Source: Arthrobacter sp042667405
GTDB lineage: Bacteria; Actinomycetota; Actinomycetes; Actinomycetales; Micrococcaceae
Direction: 5' to 3'
Length of the DNA: 64,000 nucleotides
Assembly: GCF_042667405.1 (NCBI RefSeq)
Contig: NZ_JBHVAL010000012.1
Coordinates: 62,001 to 126,000, forward strand
In this document: positions 1-8,489 of the stretch, piece by piece
Numbering within the stretch: position 1 is the first letter of the stretch
Layout of the letters: every line of letters begins with the position of its first letter
Position numbers and translations under genes: made by a program
Notes under the pieces: model-generated
The model's input: only the letters and a program-made list of their open reading frames with translations
What the model was told of the DNA's origin: nothing
Databases searched by the model: none

Positions 1-2
1 CC

Positions 3-425
3 GCCGATGTGGCGCGCAAGTGGTGGATGGGTGAGATCGTGGGCCGCGCCAAGGTTGCCGATGTCGAGCCCGCCGAACTCGGTGTGACTCCGCAGCTGAT
101 TGTCGAGCTCAACAAGCTCGTCGAATGCGGCAAGATCAACAACAAGATGGCCTCGCAGGTCCTTGACGGCGTTCTTGCCGGCGAAGGAACGCCTGAGGAG
201 ATCATCGAAAAGCGCGGCCTTGCCGTGGTTTCGGATGACGGTCCGCTCCTGGAAGCCATTGACGCTGCACTGGCTGCCCAGCCGGACGTGGCCGAGAAGA
301 TCCGCGGCGGCAAGGTACAGGCCATCGGTGCCATCGTCGGCGGCGTCATGAAGGCCACCCGTGGCCAGGCTGATGCAGGACGGGTACGCGAACTCATCCT
401 CGAGAAGCTCGGGGTGGACGGCTAA
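3..425 (+). CDS. gatB: Asp/Glu-tRNA amidotransferase subunit B, C-terminal part
   Basis: This is the 3' end of gatB; the 5' part lies outside the window. GatB, with GatA and GatC, converts mischarged Glu-tRNA(Gln) and Asp-tRNA(Asn) to Gln-tRNA and Asn-tRNA. About 140 codons are visible. They cover the tail of the catalytic body and the GatB/YqeY helical tRNA-binding domain, seen in the runs KINNKMASQVL, IIEKRGLAVVSD and VQAIGAIVGGVMKATRGQA. The reading frame is open to the left edge, so the gene is truncated by the window and not broken. A long hairpin with a short T-run follows the stop codon and may end the gatCAB transcript. Confidence 0.93.
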   Translation, partial: ADVARKWWMGEIVGRAKVADVEPAELGVTPQLIVELNKLVECGKINNKMASQVLDGVLAGEGTPEEIIEKRGLAVVSDDGPLLEAIDAALAAQPDVAEKIRGGKVQAIGAIVGGVMKATRGQADAGRVRELILEKLGVDG

Positions 426-435
426 GCAGCCGGAC

Positions 436-496
436 ACCCAATTGGGTCGCAGTTGTTGCCGTTCCGAATTCCCGGAAAGGCACCAACTGCGACCCA
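436..496. repeat. Long intergenic palindrome A (possible terminator)
   Basis: The arm at 443-460 (TGGGTCGCAGTTG, then TGCC) pairs with 479-496 at 17 of 18 positions around an 18-nt loop. The left arm is preceded by a perfect 12-bp palindrome, ACCCAATTGGGT (436-447), and the right arm is followed by CTTTTTG. It sits just after the gatB stop. It could be a Rho-independent terminator, but its shape matches three other palindromes in this window, so it may belong to a repeat family. Confidence 0.7.
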
Positions 497-527
497 CTTT
501 TTGTTGGTCCGGGCGCACAATTAAGCC

Positions 528-1109
528 ATGGCCACTCTTTCGCCGGGCCTTCGCAAGGCCCTTCTAGCCGGCGGGATCGCCGTCGCTGTGACCGGTGCCG
601 GGAGCGCGGCAGTGTGGGCCGGCACCCAGCCCGGCCCCACGCCGTCGGACACGTCCTCCAGCACCCCCGCGCCAAGCCCCTCCGGGTCAGCCAAAGCCGG
701 GCCCAACCACGCACGCGGCCAGGGGATCCACGGAGAGCACGTCCTCAAGCAGCCGGACGGGAGCTTCCGCACCGTTGTGACCCAGGCGGGAACCATAGAG
801 TCAGTCAGCGGCTCCGACATCACCGTGAAGAGCGAAGACGGCTTCACGCAGCGCTATGTCATCAACGGCGACACGAAGATCAGCAAGGTTCCCACCGATG
901 CCGCGCAACTCCGGAACGGCAAGGGCAAGCACCCACTGCCGTCGGCCACAGCGGCTGAGCTGAAATCCGGAGATGCCGTGCACATCAGCGGCACGAAAGC
1001 CGGAGGTGCGGTCACCGCTGACAGGATCGTCTCCGGAGAACTGCCGGCAGGCGTCAAAGGCCACGGCATGAAGCGCGGCCACGGGCCCATCCAGTCGTTC
1101 ACAGGCTAG
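528..1109 (+). CDS. Small secreted protein with DUF5666-like domain
   Basis: The 193-residue product starts with a basic N-region and a hydrophobic segment (about residues 10-31), consistent with a signal peptide or membrane anchor. A Pro/Ser/Thr-rich linker follows (about 33-65). The remaining 110 residues form a small beta-rich module (VVTQAGTIESVSGSDITVKSEDG, split by turns) that resembles DUF5666-type extracytoplasmic domains, where a metal or cofactor role has been suggested but not shown. The tail is rich in Gly, His and Lys. No clear Shine-Dalgarno sequence precedes the ATG. The function is unknown. It is a single gene between gatB and the sugar operon. Confidence 0.7.
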   Translation: MATLSPGLRKALLAGGIAVAVTGAGSAAVWAGTQPGPTPSDTSSSTPAPSPSGSAKAGPNHARGQGIHGEHVLKQPDGSFRTVVTQAGTIESVSGSDITVKSEDGFTQRYVINGDTKISKVPTDAAQLRNGKGKHPLPSATAAELKSGDAVHISGTKAGGAVTADRIVSGELPAGVKGHGMKRGHGPIQSFTG

Positions 1110-1289
1110 CTTTCACGGCCGACGCACCCCTTTCCGCCGCGCGCGCCAGTAGCTCATCGGCCTCGCGCCCTTTTGCGCCCTTCGCACCCGTGGTTACAGG
1201 TGCGCGCCGCGCAAAGTGGCGCGATGACGGCCGCCTGATTTTCAAGCAGTGATGAAAACTGATTTCTATGAGCAGTTTCAATCATCTTC

Positions 1290-1334
1290 TTGCAAAAGTC
1301 TGATAGCTCCTTTATGGTTTGTTAAACGGTTAAC
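1290..1334 (+). promoter_or_regulatory. Sugar-operon promoter with LacI-type operator
   Basis: A candidate -35 TTGCAA (1290-1295) and -10 TATGGT (1313-1318) are 17 bp apart. Directly after them lies the imperfect palindrome GTTAAACGGTTAAC (1321-1334), symmetric at 12 of 14 positions around a central CG, as is typical of LacI/GalR-family operators. It would cover the transcription start, the classic place for repression. The LacI-family gene in the same operon is the obvious candidate ligand-responsive repressor; that link is inferred. Confidence 0.65.
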
Positions 1335-1341
1335 GAGCGTG

Positions 1342-1368
1342 GCGCGAATCACAATGACGGATTCGCGC
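1342..1368 (+). promoter_or_regulatory. 9-bp hairpin in the 5' leader of the sugar operon
   Basis: GCGCGAATC (1342-1350) pairs perfectly with GATTCGCGC (1360-1368) across a 9-nt loop. The hairpin ends 9 bases before the GAGGAG ribosome binding site (1378-1383) of the first permease gene. It may be an mRNA structure or a second protein-binding palindrome. Confidence 0.45.
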
Positions 1369-1388
1369 TCAGCACTTGAGGAGACAGC

Positions 1389-2423
1389 ATGAACTCGACG
1401 ACGGAACAAGCTCCGGCATTGCCCGAAGCCCGCCGAGTCCCACCCGGCACGGGTGGAAACGCCCTCGAAACCGGTGCGAAGAAACGAAAGACGAACAAAG
1501 CCCCGCAGAAGAGCTTCCGGTCCCGTCTGCGGCGGGACAAGCAAATGCTCCTCATGATGGTGCCGGGCGTTTTGTTCCTGCTGCTGTTCTTCTACATCCC
1601 TATCCTTGGCAACGTCATCGCCTTCCAGGACTACCAGCCGTACCTCGGCATCGGAGACAGCCTCTGGGTGGGCTGGCAGAACTTCGTGGACTTGTTCGGC
1701 AACCCCGACTTCATCCACGCTTTCTGGAACACCCTGTACCTGGCCGCCTGGCAGCTGGTCTTCCTGTTCCCCGTGCCGCTGGTCCTGGCACTGATCGTGG
1801 ACTCCCTCATCAGCACCCGGGTCCGGAAGATCTTCCAGAGCATCGCCTATTTGCCGCACTTCCTGTCGTGGGTGCTGGTGATCGCGTTCTTCCAGCAAAT
1901 GCTCGGCGGGGCCGGCTTCGTCAACAACCTGCTCCGGGATTGGGGCATGGAACCCATTCCCTTCATGACCAACCCGGAAACCTTCCCCGTGATGGTGGTG
2001 GTCCAGATGATCTGGAAGGACGCTGGTTGGGCCATGATCATCTTCCTGGCAGCCCTGGCCAGCATCGACGCCTCGCTCTACGAGGCAGCGGCCGCCGACG
2101 GCGCCGGGCGGTGGCGGAGGATGTGGCACATCACCCTTCCCGGGCTGCGTCCCGTGATCGTCCTGCTCCTCATCCTGCGCATCGGTGACATCCTTTCGGT
2201 CGGCTTCGAGCAGTTCATCCTGCAACGGGACGCTGTCGGAGCAGGTGCTGCCGAAGTCCTGGATACCTTCACGTACTACACCGGCGTGGTGGGAGGCGGC
2301 TGGAGTTCGGGAGCGGCGGCCGGTCTGGCCAAGGGCGTGGTCAGCGCCCTGCTGATCTACGGCGCCAACAAACTTGCCCACCGCTTCGGCGAAGACGGAA
2401 TCTTCGCAAAACAAGTGCGCTGA
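1389..2423 (+). CDS. Carbohydrate ABC transporter permease (LplB/MalF type)
   Basis: A 344-residue inner-membrane permease of the binding-protein-dependent importer family. About 45 basic, cytoplasmic N-terminal residues precede six hydrophobic segments. The EAA loop that docks the ATPase is clear at residues 232-250 (YEAAAADGAG, then LPGLRPV). It resembles the LplB/YtcP group that works with large lipoprotein binding proteins on oligosaccharides. A GAGGAG ribosome binding site sits 5 bases before the ATG. It is the first gene of an operon with the second permease, binding protein, LacI regulator and an oxidoreductase. No ATPase is encoded nearby, so a shared MsiK-like ATPase is likely. The substrate cannot be read from the sequence. 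Confidence 0.9.
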   Translation: MNSTTEQAPALPEARRVPPGTGGNALETGAKKRKTNKAPQKSFRSRLRRDKQMLLMMVPGVLFLLLFFYIPILGNVIAFQDYQPYLGIGDSLWVGWQNFVDLFGNPDFIHAFWNTLYLAAWQLVFLFPVPLVLALIVDSLISTRVRKIFQSIAYLPHFLSWVLVIAFFQQMLGGAGFVNNLLRDWGMEPIPFMTNPETFPVMVVVQMIWKDAGWAMIIFLAALASIDASLYEAAAADGAGRWRRMWHITLPGLRPVIVLLLILRIGDILSVGFEQFILQRDAVGAGAAEVLDTFTYYTGVVGGGWSSGAAAGLAKGVVSALLIYGANKLAHRFGEDGIFAKQVR

Positions 2424-2465
2424 AAGCCACGCTGAGCCGCGCGCCCGCCGGACAAGGAGAAACCC

Positions 2466-3389
2466 ATGGCAACAACACTTTTTGCAAGGAAACCCCGGGA
2501 ACTGACGTATAACCCCAAGCGCCCGGTATGGAAGGAAAAGCCTTCCGCCCTCTATCAAACGGTCAAAGCAGTAGTCCTGATCGTCTTCAGCTTGTCCATC
2601 CTCACACCGATCCTGCTGGTGGTCTCAACATCCCTGGCTGATACGGAACAACTGGTCAAGGCCGGCGGGTTCGTGCTCTGGCCCGAGCGGCCCACGCTGG
2701 AGGCCTACGCCACCATCTTCAAAGGCCCCATGGTCCTGCAATCCCTCGGTGTCAGCATTCTGATCACAGCAGTAGGCACCATCCTGGCGCTCTTCGTGAC
2801 CATCACCATGGCTTACGCCACCAGCCGTGCGGTCCTCTTTGGCAGGCCCGTCATCCTTGCGGTGCTCTTTACCCTGCTCTTTGCGCCCGGGCTGATTCCA
2901 TCGTTCCTGATGATCCGTCAACTGGGGCTGCTGGACTCCCTGTGGTCGCTGATCCTTCCCGGAATCTTTGGAGCCTTCAATTTTGTGGTCATGCGCTCGT
3001 TCTTCATGAACATCCCAGGCGAACTGATCGAAAGTGCCAGAATCGACGGCGCCAACGACTGGCAAATTTTGTGGCGCATCGTAATGCCGCTGTCCAAAGC
3101 CGTGATCGCCGTCGTCGGACTGTTTTACGCAGTGGGCTTCTGGAACTCGTTCTTCAACGCCCTTCTCTACATCAACGACCACAGCAAATGGCCCATCCAG
3201 CTGTTGCTGCGGAACTTCGTGGTTCAGGGGAGCGGGGCGGCAGACCAGCTCGGCATCACCACAACGCCCCCGCCGCAGTCCATCCAGATGGCCGTCGTCG
3301 TGGTGGCCCTGGTCCCCATCCTGATGGTCTACCCCTTCCTCCAAAAGCACTTCGCCAAGGGCGTCATCACCGGCGCCGTCAAGGGCTGA
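2466..3389 (+). CDS. Carbohydrate ABC transporter permease (LplC/MalG type)
   Basis: A 307-residue second permease of the same importer, forming the usual heterodimer with the product of the gene 42 bp upstream. It has six predicted membrane segments and a canonical EAA loop at residues 187-208 (LIESARIDGANDWQ, then RIVMPLSKAV). An AAGGAG ribosome binding site precedes the ATG. The C-terminal PFLQKHFAKGVITGAVKG-like ending is characteristic of CUT1 MalG-type permeases. Confidence 0.9.
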   Translation: MATTLFARKPRELTYNPKRPVWKEKPSALYQTVKAVVLIVFSLSILTPILLVVSTSLADTEQLVKAGGFVLWPERPTLEAYATIFKGPMVLQSLGVSILITAVGTILALFVTITMAYATSRAVLFGRPVILAVLFTLLFAPGLIPSFLMIRQLGLLDSLWSLILPGIFGAFNFVVMRSFFMNIPGELIESARIDGANDWQILWRIVMPLSKAVIAVVGLFYAVGFWNSFFNALLYINDHSKWPIQLLLRNFVVQGSGAADQLGITTTPPPQSIQMAVVVVALVPILMVYPFLQKHFAKGVITGAVKG

Positions 3390-3441
3390 GCCCGACAACC
3401 TCCTACACACACCAATGCACGTAACCAGAAAGGGTTATGCC

Positions 3442-5100
3442 ATGACGAGCACTACCTCACAGGCTGGATTCAGCCGCCGCGGTTTCCTTGGCCTTGCAGG
3501 CCTGGCCGTGACCGCCGTCGGTTTGTCCGCCTGCGGTGGTGGCGGGGCCGGAAGCAACGGAGGCGCCGCAGCCTCCGCCTCGGTCAAGTTGCCCACCTAC
3601 AAGGAATTCACCGGCGTCACGCCGGACATCGCAGGCAACGCCCAGGGCCTCCAGGCCGGCTATTTCAAACTGCCCACCCCTGTGCAGTCAGTGAAGACGC
3701 CCCCTCTGAAGGGGAAAGTCACGGGCCTGACGGAAACGTTCGAGACCATGAGCCCGGGCCTGAAGGACAACCCCTTCTGGCAGCGCCTCAATGCCAAGCT
3801 GGGCGGAGACCTGGAACTGCAGATCGCCGAGGACATCGGTGACGGCTATCCGGCCAAGTTCGCCACCGTCCTGGCCAGCAACGACCTCCCGGACATGATG
3901 TGGGTTCCGCCGAACCAAGGCATTCCCAACGTGGGTCCCATGCTGGAGGCGAAGTTCCAGGACCTGACGCCCTTCCTTTCCGGTGACGCGGTCCTTGAGT
4001 ACCCCAACCTGGCCGCCCTTAAGCCCGATTCCTGGAAGACCGCCGTCGTCAACGGCAAGATCTGGGGAGCGCCCATCCCAAGTACCCCGTTCGGGCAGGT
4101 GTACCTGGGCAACCACGACATGTGGGCCAAAGTGGGTGGCTTCGAGGCTTCAAACGCCGATGAGTTCCTGGACAAAGCCAAGGAACTGACCCGTCCGGGT
4201 GACCAGCAATACGCCCTGGAGCCTGCCTACATCAATGCCCTGCACATGGTGACCGAGTGGTTTGGTGCCCCGAACAGCTGGGCAGTCAACAAGGACCGCA
4301 CGCTGACCCACCTCTACGAAACCGATGAGTACCTGGCCGGCGTCGAGTTCACTGCAAAGATGTTCGCTGCGGGTGTGTTCTATCCGGACTCCAAGGCGAC
4401 AGATATCCGCGCCCGCGTCGCAAACGGCAGTGTGGGTGCCCAAGTGGTGTCCGGCCCGCACGACGTCCGCAGTTACCGTGCGCTGAGCCGCACCGCGAAG
4501 TTCGACATCCTCATTCCGTTCAGTGCCGACGGCAAGGTCAAGCCCACCTACGACATGGGCTACGGAACCGTTGGCTTCACACCGTTCAAGAAGGCCGACG
4601 AAGGCAAGATCCGGGAACTCCTGGCGCTCATTAACTACCTGTCCGCGCCCTTCGGCACCGTGGAGTACATGCAGAAGAACTTCGGCGAGCTCGGGCAGGA
4701 CTACACACTGGACGGCAGCGGCAACCCAGCCCGCACGGACACAGGAAGCACCAACGCCCCTGGCCTGGTCTCGGCGCTGAACATCATGGCCAGCCCCGAA
4801 AACGTCATCTTCAACCCGGGATTCGACGACGACACCCGCTACGTCAGCGAGCAGGAAAAGAAGCTCCTGGAGATCGCCTGGCGCAACCCCACCAATGGCT
4901 CCTACTCGGACACCAATGCCAAGGTGGGCGCCAAGATCACCAAGCAGCTCCGGGACAAGGTAGTGGACATCATCACCGGCCGCGCCAAGATCGACGAGCT
5001 CAAGGACGCCGTCAAGCGCTGGAAGAGCGAAGGCGGGGACAAGATGCGCGACGAGTACCAGGCCGCTCTGGACCCCAACGCGCCAGTCTTCCGGAGCTAG
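3442..5100 (+). CDS. Extracellular solute-binding lipoprotein of the sugar importer
   Basis: A 552-residue binding protein of the LplA type. The N-terminus carries a twin-arginine motif (SRRGFLGLAG, Arg12-Arg13) followed by a hydrophobic stretch and a lipobox LSAC, with Cys31 as the lipid-modified residue. It is therefore predicted to be a Tat-exported lipoprotein that captures the sugar outside the membrane and hands it to the two permeases. The ATG at 3442 is preferred over an in-frame ATG at 3415, because AGAAAGGG (3427-3434) lies 7 bases upstream and because this start places the signal peptide correctly. Its large size is normal for LplA-like proteins that bind oligosaccharides. Confidence 0.9.
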   Translation: MTSTTSQAGFSRRGFLGLAGLAVTAVGLSACGGGGAGSNGGAAASASVKLPTYKEFTGVTPDIAGNAQGLQAGYFKLPTPVQSVKTPPLKGKVTGLTETFETMSPGLKDNPFWQRLNAKLGGDLELQIAEDIGDGYPAKFATVLASNDLPDMMWVPPNQGIPNVGPMLEAKFQDLTPFLSGDAVLEYPNLAALKPDSWKTAVVNGKIWGAPIPSTPFGQVYLGNHDMWAKVGGFEASNADEFLDKAKELTRPGDQQYALEPAYINALHMVTEWFGAPNSWAVNKDRTLTHLYETDEYLAGVEFTAKMFAAGVFYPDSKATDIRARVANGSVGAQVVSGPHDVRSYRALSRTAKFDILIPFSADGKVKPTYDMGYGTVGFTPFKKADEGKIRELLALINYLSAPFGTVEYMQKNFGELGQDYTLDGSGNPARTDTGSTNAPGLVSALNIMASPENVIFNPGFDDDTRYVSEQEKKLLEIAWRNPTNGSYSDTNAKVGAKITKQLRDKVVDIITGRAKIDELKDAVKRWKSEGGDKMRDEYQAALDPNAPVFRS

Positions 5101-5221
5101 GACTCTCGTTGTGAGGCCCGCTCTGCGCAGTTTGGCTCGCCGAAAACACGCAAAGCAGGCCCCGCAACGCAATACGATCGAGCAAAAGAACGAGACGCGC
5201 ACACCAACTACAGGGGGAACC

Positions 5222-6256
5222 ATGGCAAAAACAGGCAGCACCGGAGTCCGGCCCACCATCCGAATGGTGGCCGAGCTGGCGGGCGTGTCAACGGCCACGG
5301 TTTCGTACGTGTTGTCAGGGCGCCGGGGAGATAGCGGACCGGGTGTTTCGGATCCGACGGCGGAGAAGGTCAAGGCTGCTGCGGAGCGGCTGGGCTACCG
5401 CCCCAACCAGGCAGCCCGGGCCATCCGGACCGGCCGGACCAACACAGTGATTCTGTCGTTGACCATGCTCTCTGATCCCTGGTCGTTGTCAGTCATCGAA
5501 GCCGTGCAGAAGGCGGCGGGCCCGCTGGGAATCACGCCAATGATCCTCGGCGATGCGGACTGGGTCAAGGTGCTCGGGACGCACAATGCGGACGCCGTGT
5601 TTGTCGATGCTGTCCGCCATGATCAGCGGGAGGACCTGCGGAAACTTGCGGAGCGCGGAGCCACGTTGGTGGTCTTCGATGAAGAGGTGGAGCCGGAAGG
5701 CTTTGACGTGGTTCGTTCCATTGCCGGGCCAGGCTGCCGCATGGCCGTGGAGCATCTGCTTCACGGCCATGCAAAGGTCGCCTGCCTGACCCCGGCCACG
5801 GCCGCCGGCACATCCGGAGGAACGCGATACCGGGCCTACGCCGAGGCGTTGGCCGCAGCAGGAATCACGGAACGGCAGGACTACGTTGGATTGTTCGATG
5901 GTACGAGCGCCGGCGCCTATGCTGCCGCCACGAGACTCCTCAGCCTGCCGGACAGGCCCACCGCCATCTACGCCACCACCGATTACGCCGCTGTCAGCGC
6001 CATCAACGCGGCCCAACGCCTGGGCCTGGGGGTCGGCTCGGACGTGGACATCATCGGTGTGGGCAACACCGTGGAAGGCGAGCGGATGTCGCCCTCGCTC
6101 AGCACCGTAGGTCCCGTGGACTTCTTCGACAAACTCGCCCGGCGGCTCCTGAAGAGGGCAACCGGCCATGCAGACCCTGCCGTCCTCGACTTCCCCTGGC
6201 ACCTGTTCGTGCGCGAATCCGCGCCGCACCGCAGTGCCGCCACCAGACTTAGATAA
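5222..6256 (+). CDS. LacI/GalR-family transcriptional repressor
   Basis: A 344-residue regulator with an N-terminal LacI helix-turn-helix at residues 12-33 (IRMVAELAGVSTATVSYVLS) and a hinge helix near RPNQAARAIRTGRT. A periplasmic-binding-protein-like effector domain follows. The ATG at 5222 follows a CAGGGGG ribosome binding site and gives the normal family N-terminus; an in-frame GTG at 5111 would add 37 unlikely residues. It is placed within the transporter operon and probably controls it through the palindrome at 1321-1334, with a sugar as inducer. That link is inferred from location and site type. Confidence 0.92.
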   Translation: MAKTGSTGVRPTIRMVAELAGVSTATVSYVLSGRRGDSGPGVSDPTAEKVKAAAERLGYRPNQAARAIRTGRTNTVILSLTMLSDPWSLSVIEAVQKAAGPLGITPMILGDADWVKVLGTHNADAVFVDAVRHDQREDLRKLAERGATLVVFDEEVEPEGFDVVRSIAGPGCRMAVEHLLHGHAKVACLTPATAAGTSGGTRYRAYAEALAAAGITERQDYVGLFDGTSAGAYAAATRLLSLPDRPTAIYATTDYAAVSAINAAQRLGLGVGSDVDIIGVGNTVEGERMSPSLSTVGPVDFFDKLARRLLKRATGHADPAVLDFPWHLFVRESAPHRSAATRLR

Positions 6257-6281
6257 GAACCAGTAAAGGAACATGCACACC

Positions 6282-7466
6282 ATGGAAAAGGATTTGAAGG
6301 TCGGCATCGTAGGCTTCGGCCTGCGCGCGGGGTTGTGGAAACACGCCCACAAGCCCGGCCAGGGCTCGGAGGTCACCATCATCTGCGATCTCAGCGAACG
6401 CGGGCGCGCCGATGCCGCCGAGCGCATTCCCTCCGCCCGCGTCACGGACGATCTTGAGGAATTGTTGACCAGCGGCCTTGACGCAGTGCTGGTGCTGACC
6501 CCCGATCACCAGCACGCCGCCGTCGCCATCCGGACCCTGAAGGCGGGCATTCCGACCTTCTGCGAGAAGCCGCTGGATATCACTGTCGAGGCTGCGGACC
6601 TGATCCTGAAAACCGCCTACGAAACCGGCACGCGCCTGTACGTTGGCCACAATATGCGCCACATGCCTGTTGTAGTACAGATGCGCCAACTCATCGAAGA
6701 GGGCACCATCGGCGAGGTCAAAGCGATCTGGTGCCGGCATTTCGTGGGCCACGGCGGCGATTACTACTTCAAGGACTGGCACGCCCAGCGGTCCAACGTC
6801 ACCTCCCTGTTGCTCCAAAAAGGTGCCCACGACATCGACGTCATCCACTGGCTGGCCGGCGGCTATACCAAGCGGGTTGCCGCCGTCGGCGATCTCGCCG
6901 TCTACGGCGAGGTGGCCAACCGATCCGATAACACCGGCAAGCGCATGGGGGATTGGTTCTCCCTGGACAACTGGCCGCCGACTGAGCAGAAGGACCTGGC
7001 GGAGGTGATCGACGTCGAGGACATTTCCATGATGAACATGGTCCTGGACAACGGTGTGCTCGCCTCCTACCAGCAATGCCACTTCACCCCGGACTACTGG
7101 CGGAACTACACCATTATTGGCACCAAGGGCAGGATCGAGAACTTCGGCGACGGGCCCGGGGAGACCATCAACGTCTGGACCTCGCGGACGTCGGGGCGGG
7201 GGGAACCTGACCGGGTCATCACCATTCTGGACGGAGAGGGCGGCCACGGTGGCGCCGATCCGCGACTGATCGAGGAGTTCCTGCGCTTCGCCTCGGAGGG
7301 CGGGACCACCCAGACCAGTCCCATCGCGGCCCGGCAGGCCGTGGTTGCGGGAATCCTGGCTGCGGAATCGTTGCGCGGTGACGGCTCGGCGCGTGAAGTG
7401 CCGGAACTGCCGGCGGACCTGGTGGAGTACTTCGACGCCGGACAACCCGCCTTGGTCCGCGACTGA
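6282..7466 (+). CDS. Gfo/Idh/MocA-family oxidoreductase
   Basis: An NAD(P)-dependent sugar dehydrogenase or related enzyme of about 394 residues. The Rossmann glycine motif (VGIVGFGLRAG) is near the N-terminus, the family EKP motif (FCEKPLD) near residue 96, and the catalytic KGAHDIDVIHW segment near residue 180. It is the last gene of the sugar uptake operon, which suggests it acts on the imported sugar or its oxidised form. The ATG at 6282 is chosen because AAAGGA (6265-6270) is only 2 bases from the alternative ATG at 6273. The exact substrate is unknown, and this large family also includes sugar epimerases and glycosidases that use NAD. Confidence 0.88.
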   Translation: MEKDLKVGIVGFGLRAGLWKHAHKPGQGSEVTIICDLSERGRADAAERIPSARVTDDLEELLTSGLDAVLVLTPDHQHAAVAIRTLKAGIPTFCEKPLDITVEAADLILKTAYETGTRLYVGHNMRHMPVVVQMRQLIEEGTIGEVKAIWCRHFVGHGGDYYFKDWHAQRSNVTSLLLQKGAHDIDVIHWLAGGYTKRVAAVGDLAVYGEVANRSDNTGKRMGDWFSLDNWPPTEQKDLAEVIDVEDISMMNMVLDNGVLASYQQCHFTPDYWRNYTIIGTKGRIENFGDGPGETINVWTSRTSGRGEPDRVITILDGEGGHGGADPRLIEEFLRFASEGGTTQTSPIAARQAVVAGILAAESLRGDGSAREVPELPADLVEYFDAGQPALVRD

Positions 7467-7494
7467 CCCCAGCCGGTGGCCCCCGCCGCCGCTG

Positions 7495-7562
7495 ACCCAA
7501 CTGGGTGACAGATAACGCTCCACTGAGCCCTCAGTAGAGCATGTGCTGTCACCTAGTTGGGT
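7495..7562. repeat. Long intergenic palindrome B overlapping the lysR stop
   Basis: ACCCAACTGGGTGACAG (7495-7511) pairs with CTGTCACCTAGTTGGGT (7546-7562) over 17 bp with one G-U type mismatch. The 34-nt loop holds its own hairpin, ACTGAG-CC-CTCAGT (7522-7535). It lies between two convergent genes. The right arm contains the stop codon and last codons of the LysR gene on the minus strand. It shares its ACCCAAYTGGGT head with palindrome A. Confidence 0.75.
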
Positions 7563-8482
7563 GAGGTAAGCCCGGTCATGACGGTTTGAAGTGACTCGCA
7601 AACCGTCATGACCGATTTCCTTTTGAGGGTCTCCGGTCGGGCCAGGATGTCGATCTTGCGCACCGAGTTGACGCCCGCCAACGGACGCAGCACCACTCCT
7701 GCATCCAGCACACGCCGCGCGGTGAAACGCGGCAGCAGGCCGATCGCGCCGCCGGCCGAAACCAGCGCAGCCACTGTCGAATAGTCGTTGATGCGGTGCA
7801 GCACTTCCGCGGGTCGCCCGCTGACGGCGACGACGGCGGACAGTACGTCCGCGGGGGAGTAGCCATCGCGACTGGTCACCCAGGCTTCATCCACGACGTC
7901 GTTCGGCTCCAGTTCGCTCCGGGCCGCCAGCGGGTGTGCTGCGGGCAGCGCAATGTCCAGGGGCTCATCGGCCAGCGGGATCACCGCCACTTTGTCCTCG
8001 GGCCACGGCGGGCTGTTGTCCATCCGATGCGCCAGGACAAGGTCGTAGCGCGCCACCAACCCGGGGAAATCCTCCTGGGCCACGTCCTCGTCGGAGAGGC
8101 GAAGCCCCGGCGACTTGCCGCCGTCGGACGCTTTTCCGGATGCCAGCAACGCCGCCAAAGGGGCGAACAACGCTTGGCCCGCGCTGTGGAAGGCGCTGAC
8201 GCTGACCGGCGCGTCGGGCGCGTCGTGATAGGCGCCTATGGCGGCCCGCGCATCTGCCATGGCATTGACGACGGCGGCGCCGGCCTCGGCGAGCACGCGG
8301 CCGGCGTCGGTCAGCACCAGGGCCCGGCCCTCTTTGCGCGTCAACGGAACGTCCACGGATTTCTGCAGGAGTGCAAGCTGTTGCGATACGGCCGAGGGGG
8401 TCACCATGAGGGTCTCCGCGACGGCTTTGACGCTGCCGAGGTCGCCGAGTTCCCGCAGCATCTGCAACTGATGGATTTCCAT
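7553..8482 (-). CDS. LysR-family transcriptional regulator
   Basis: A 309-residue regulator with the LysR winged helix at about residues 16-35 (VKAVAETLMVTPSAVSQQLA) and a two-lobe effector-binding domain. It is divergent from tdh-kbl, so the likely role is control of threonine degradation in response to an amino acid or intermediate. The ATG at 8482 has AGGA 7 bases upstream, while a TTG at 8488 would add two residues. The gene ends inside palindrome B, so its last residues (TSPN) are encoded by the repeat arm. Confidence 0.9.
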   Translation of the reverse strand: MEIHQLQMLRELGDLGSVKAVAETLMVTPSAVSQQLALLQKSVDVPLTRKEGRALVLTDAGRVLAEAGAAVVNAMADARAAIGAYHDAPDAPVSVSAFHSAGQALFAPLAALLASGKASDGGKSPGLRLSDEDVAQEDFPGLVARYDLVLAHRMDNSPPWPEDKVAVIPLADEPLDIALPAAHPLAARSELEPNDVVDEAWVTSRDGYSPADVLSAVVAVSGRPAEVLHRINDYSTVAALVSAGGAIGLLPRFTARRVLDAGVVLRPLAGVNSVRKIDILARPETLKRKSVMTVCESLQTVMTGLTSPN

Positions 8483-8489
8483 TAGCAAA

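Noticed and set aside
1278..2558. Long open frame on the minus strand opposite the permease gene
   Set aside because: It is a shadow of the real plus-strand gene, caused by high GC content, and its translation is low in hydrophobic residues with no recognisable domain.
4150..5373. Long open frame on the minus strand opposite the binding-protein gene
   Set aside because: It spans two real plus-strand genes and their junction, and its sequence has no domain-like features.
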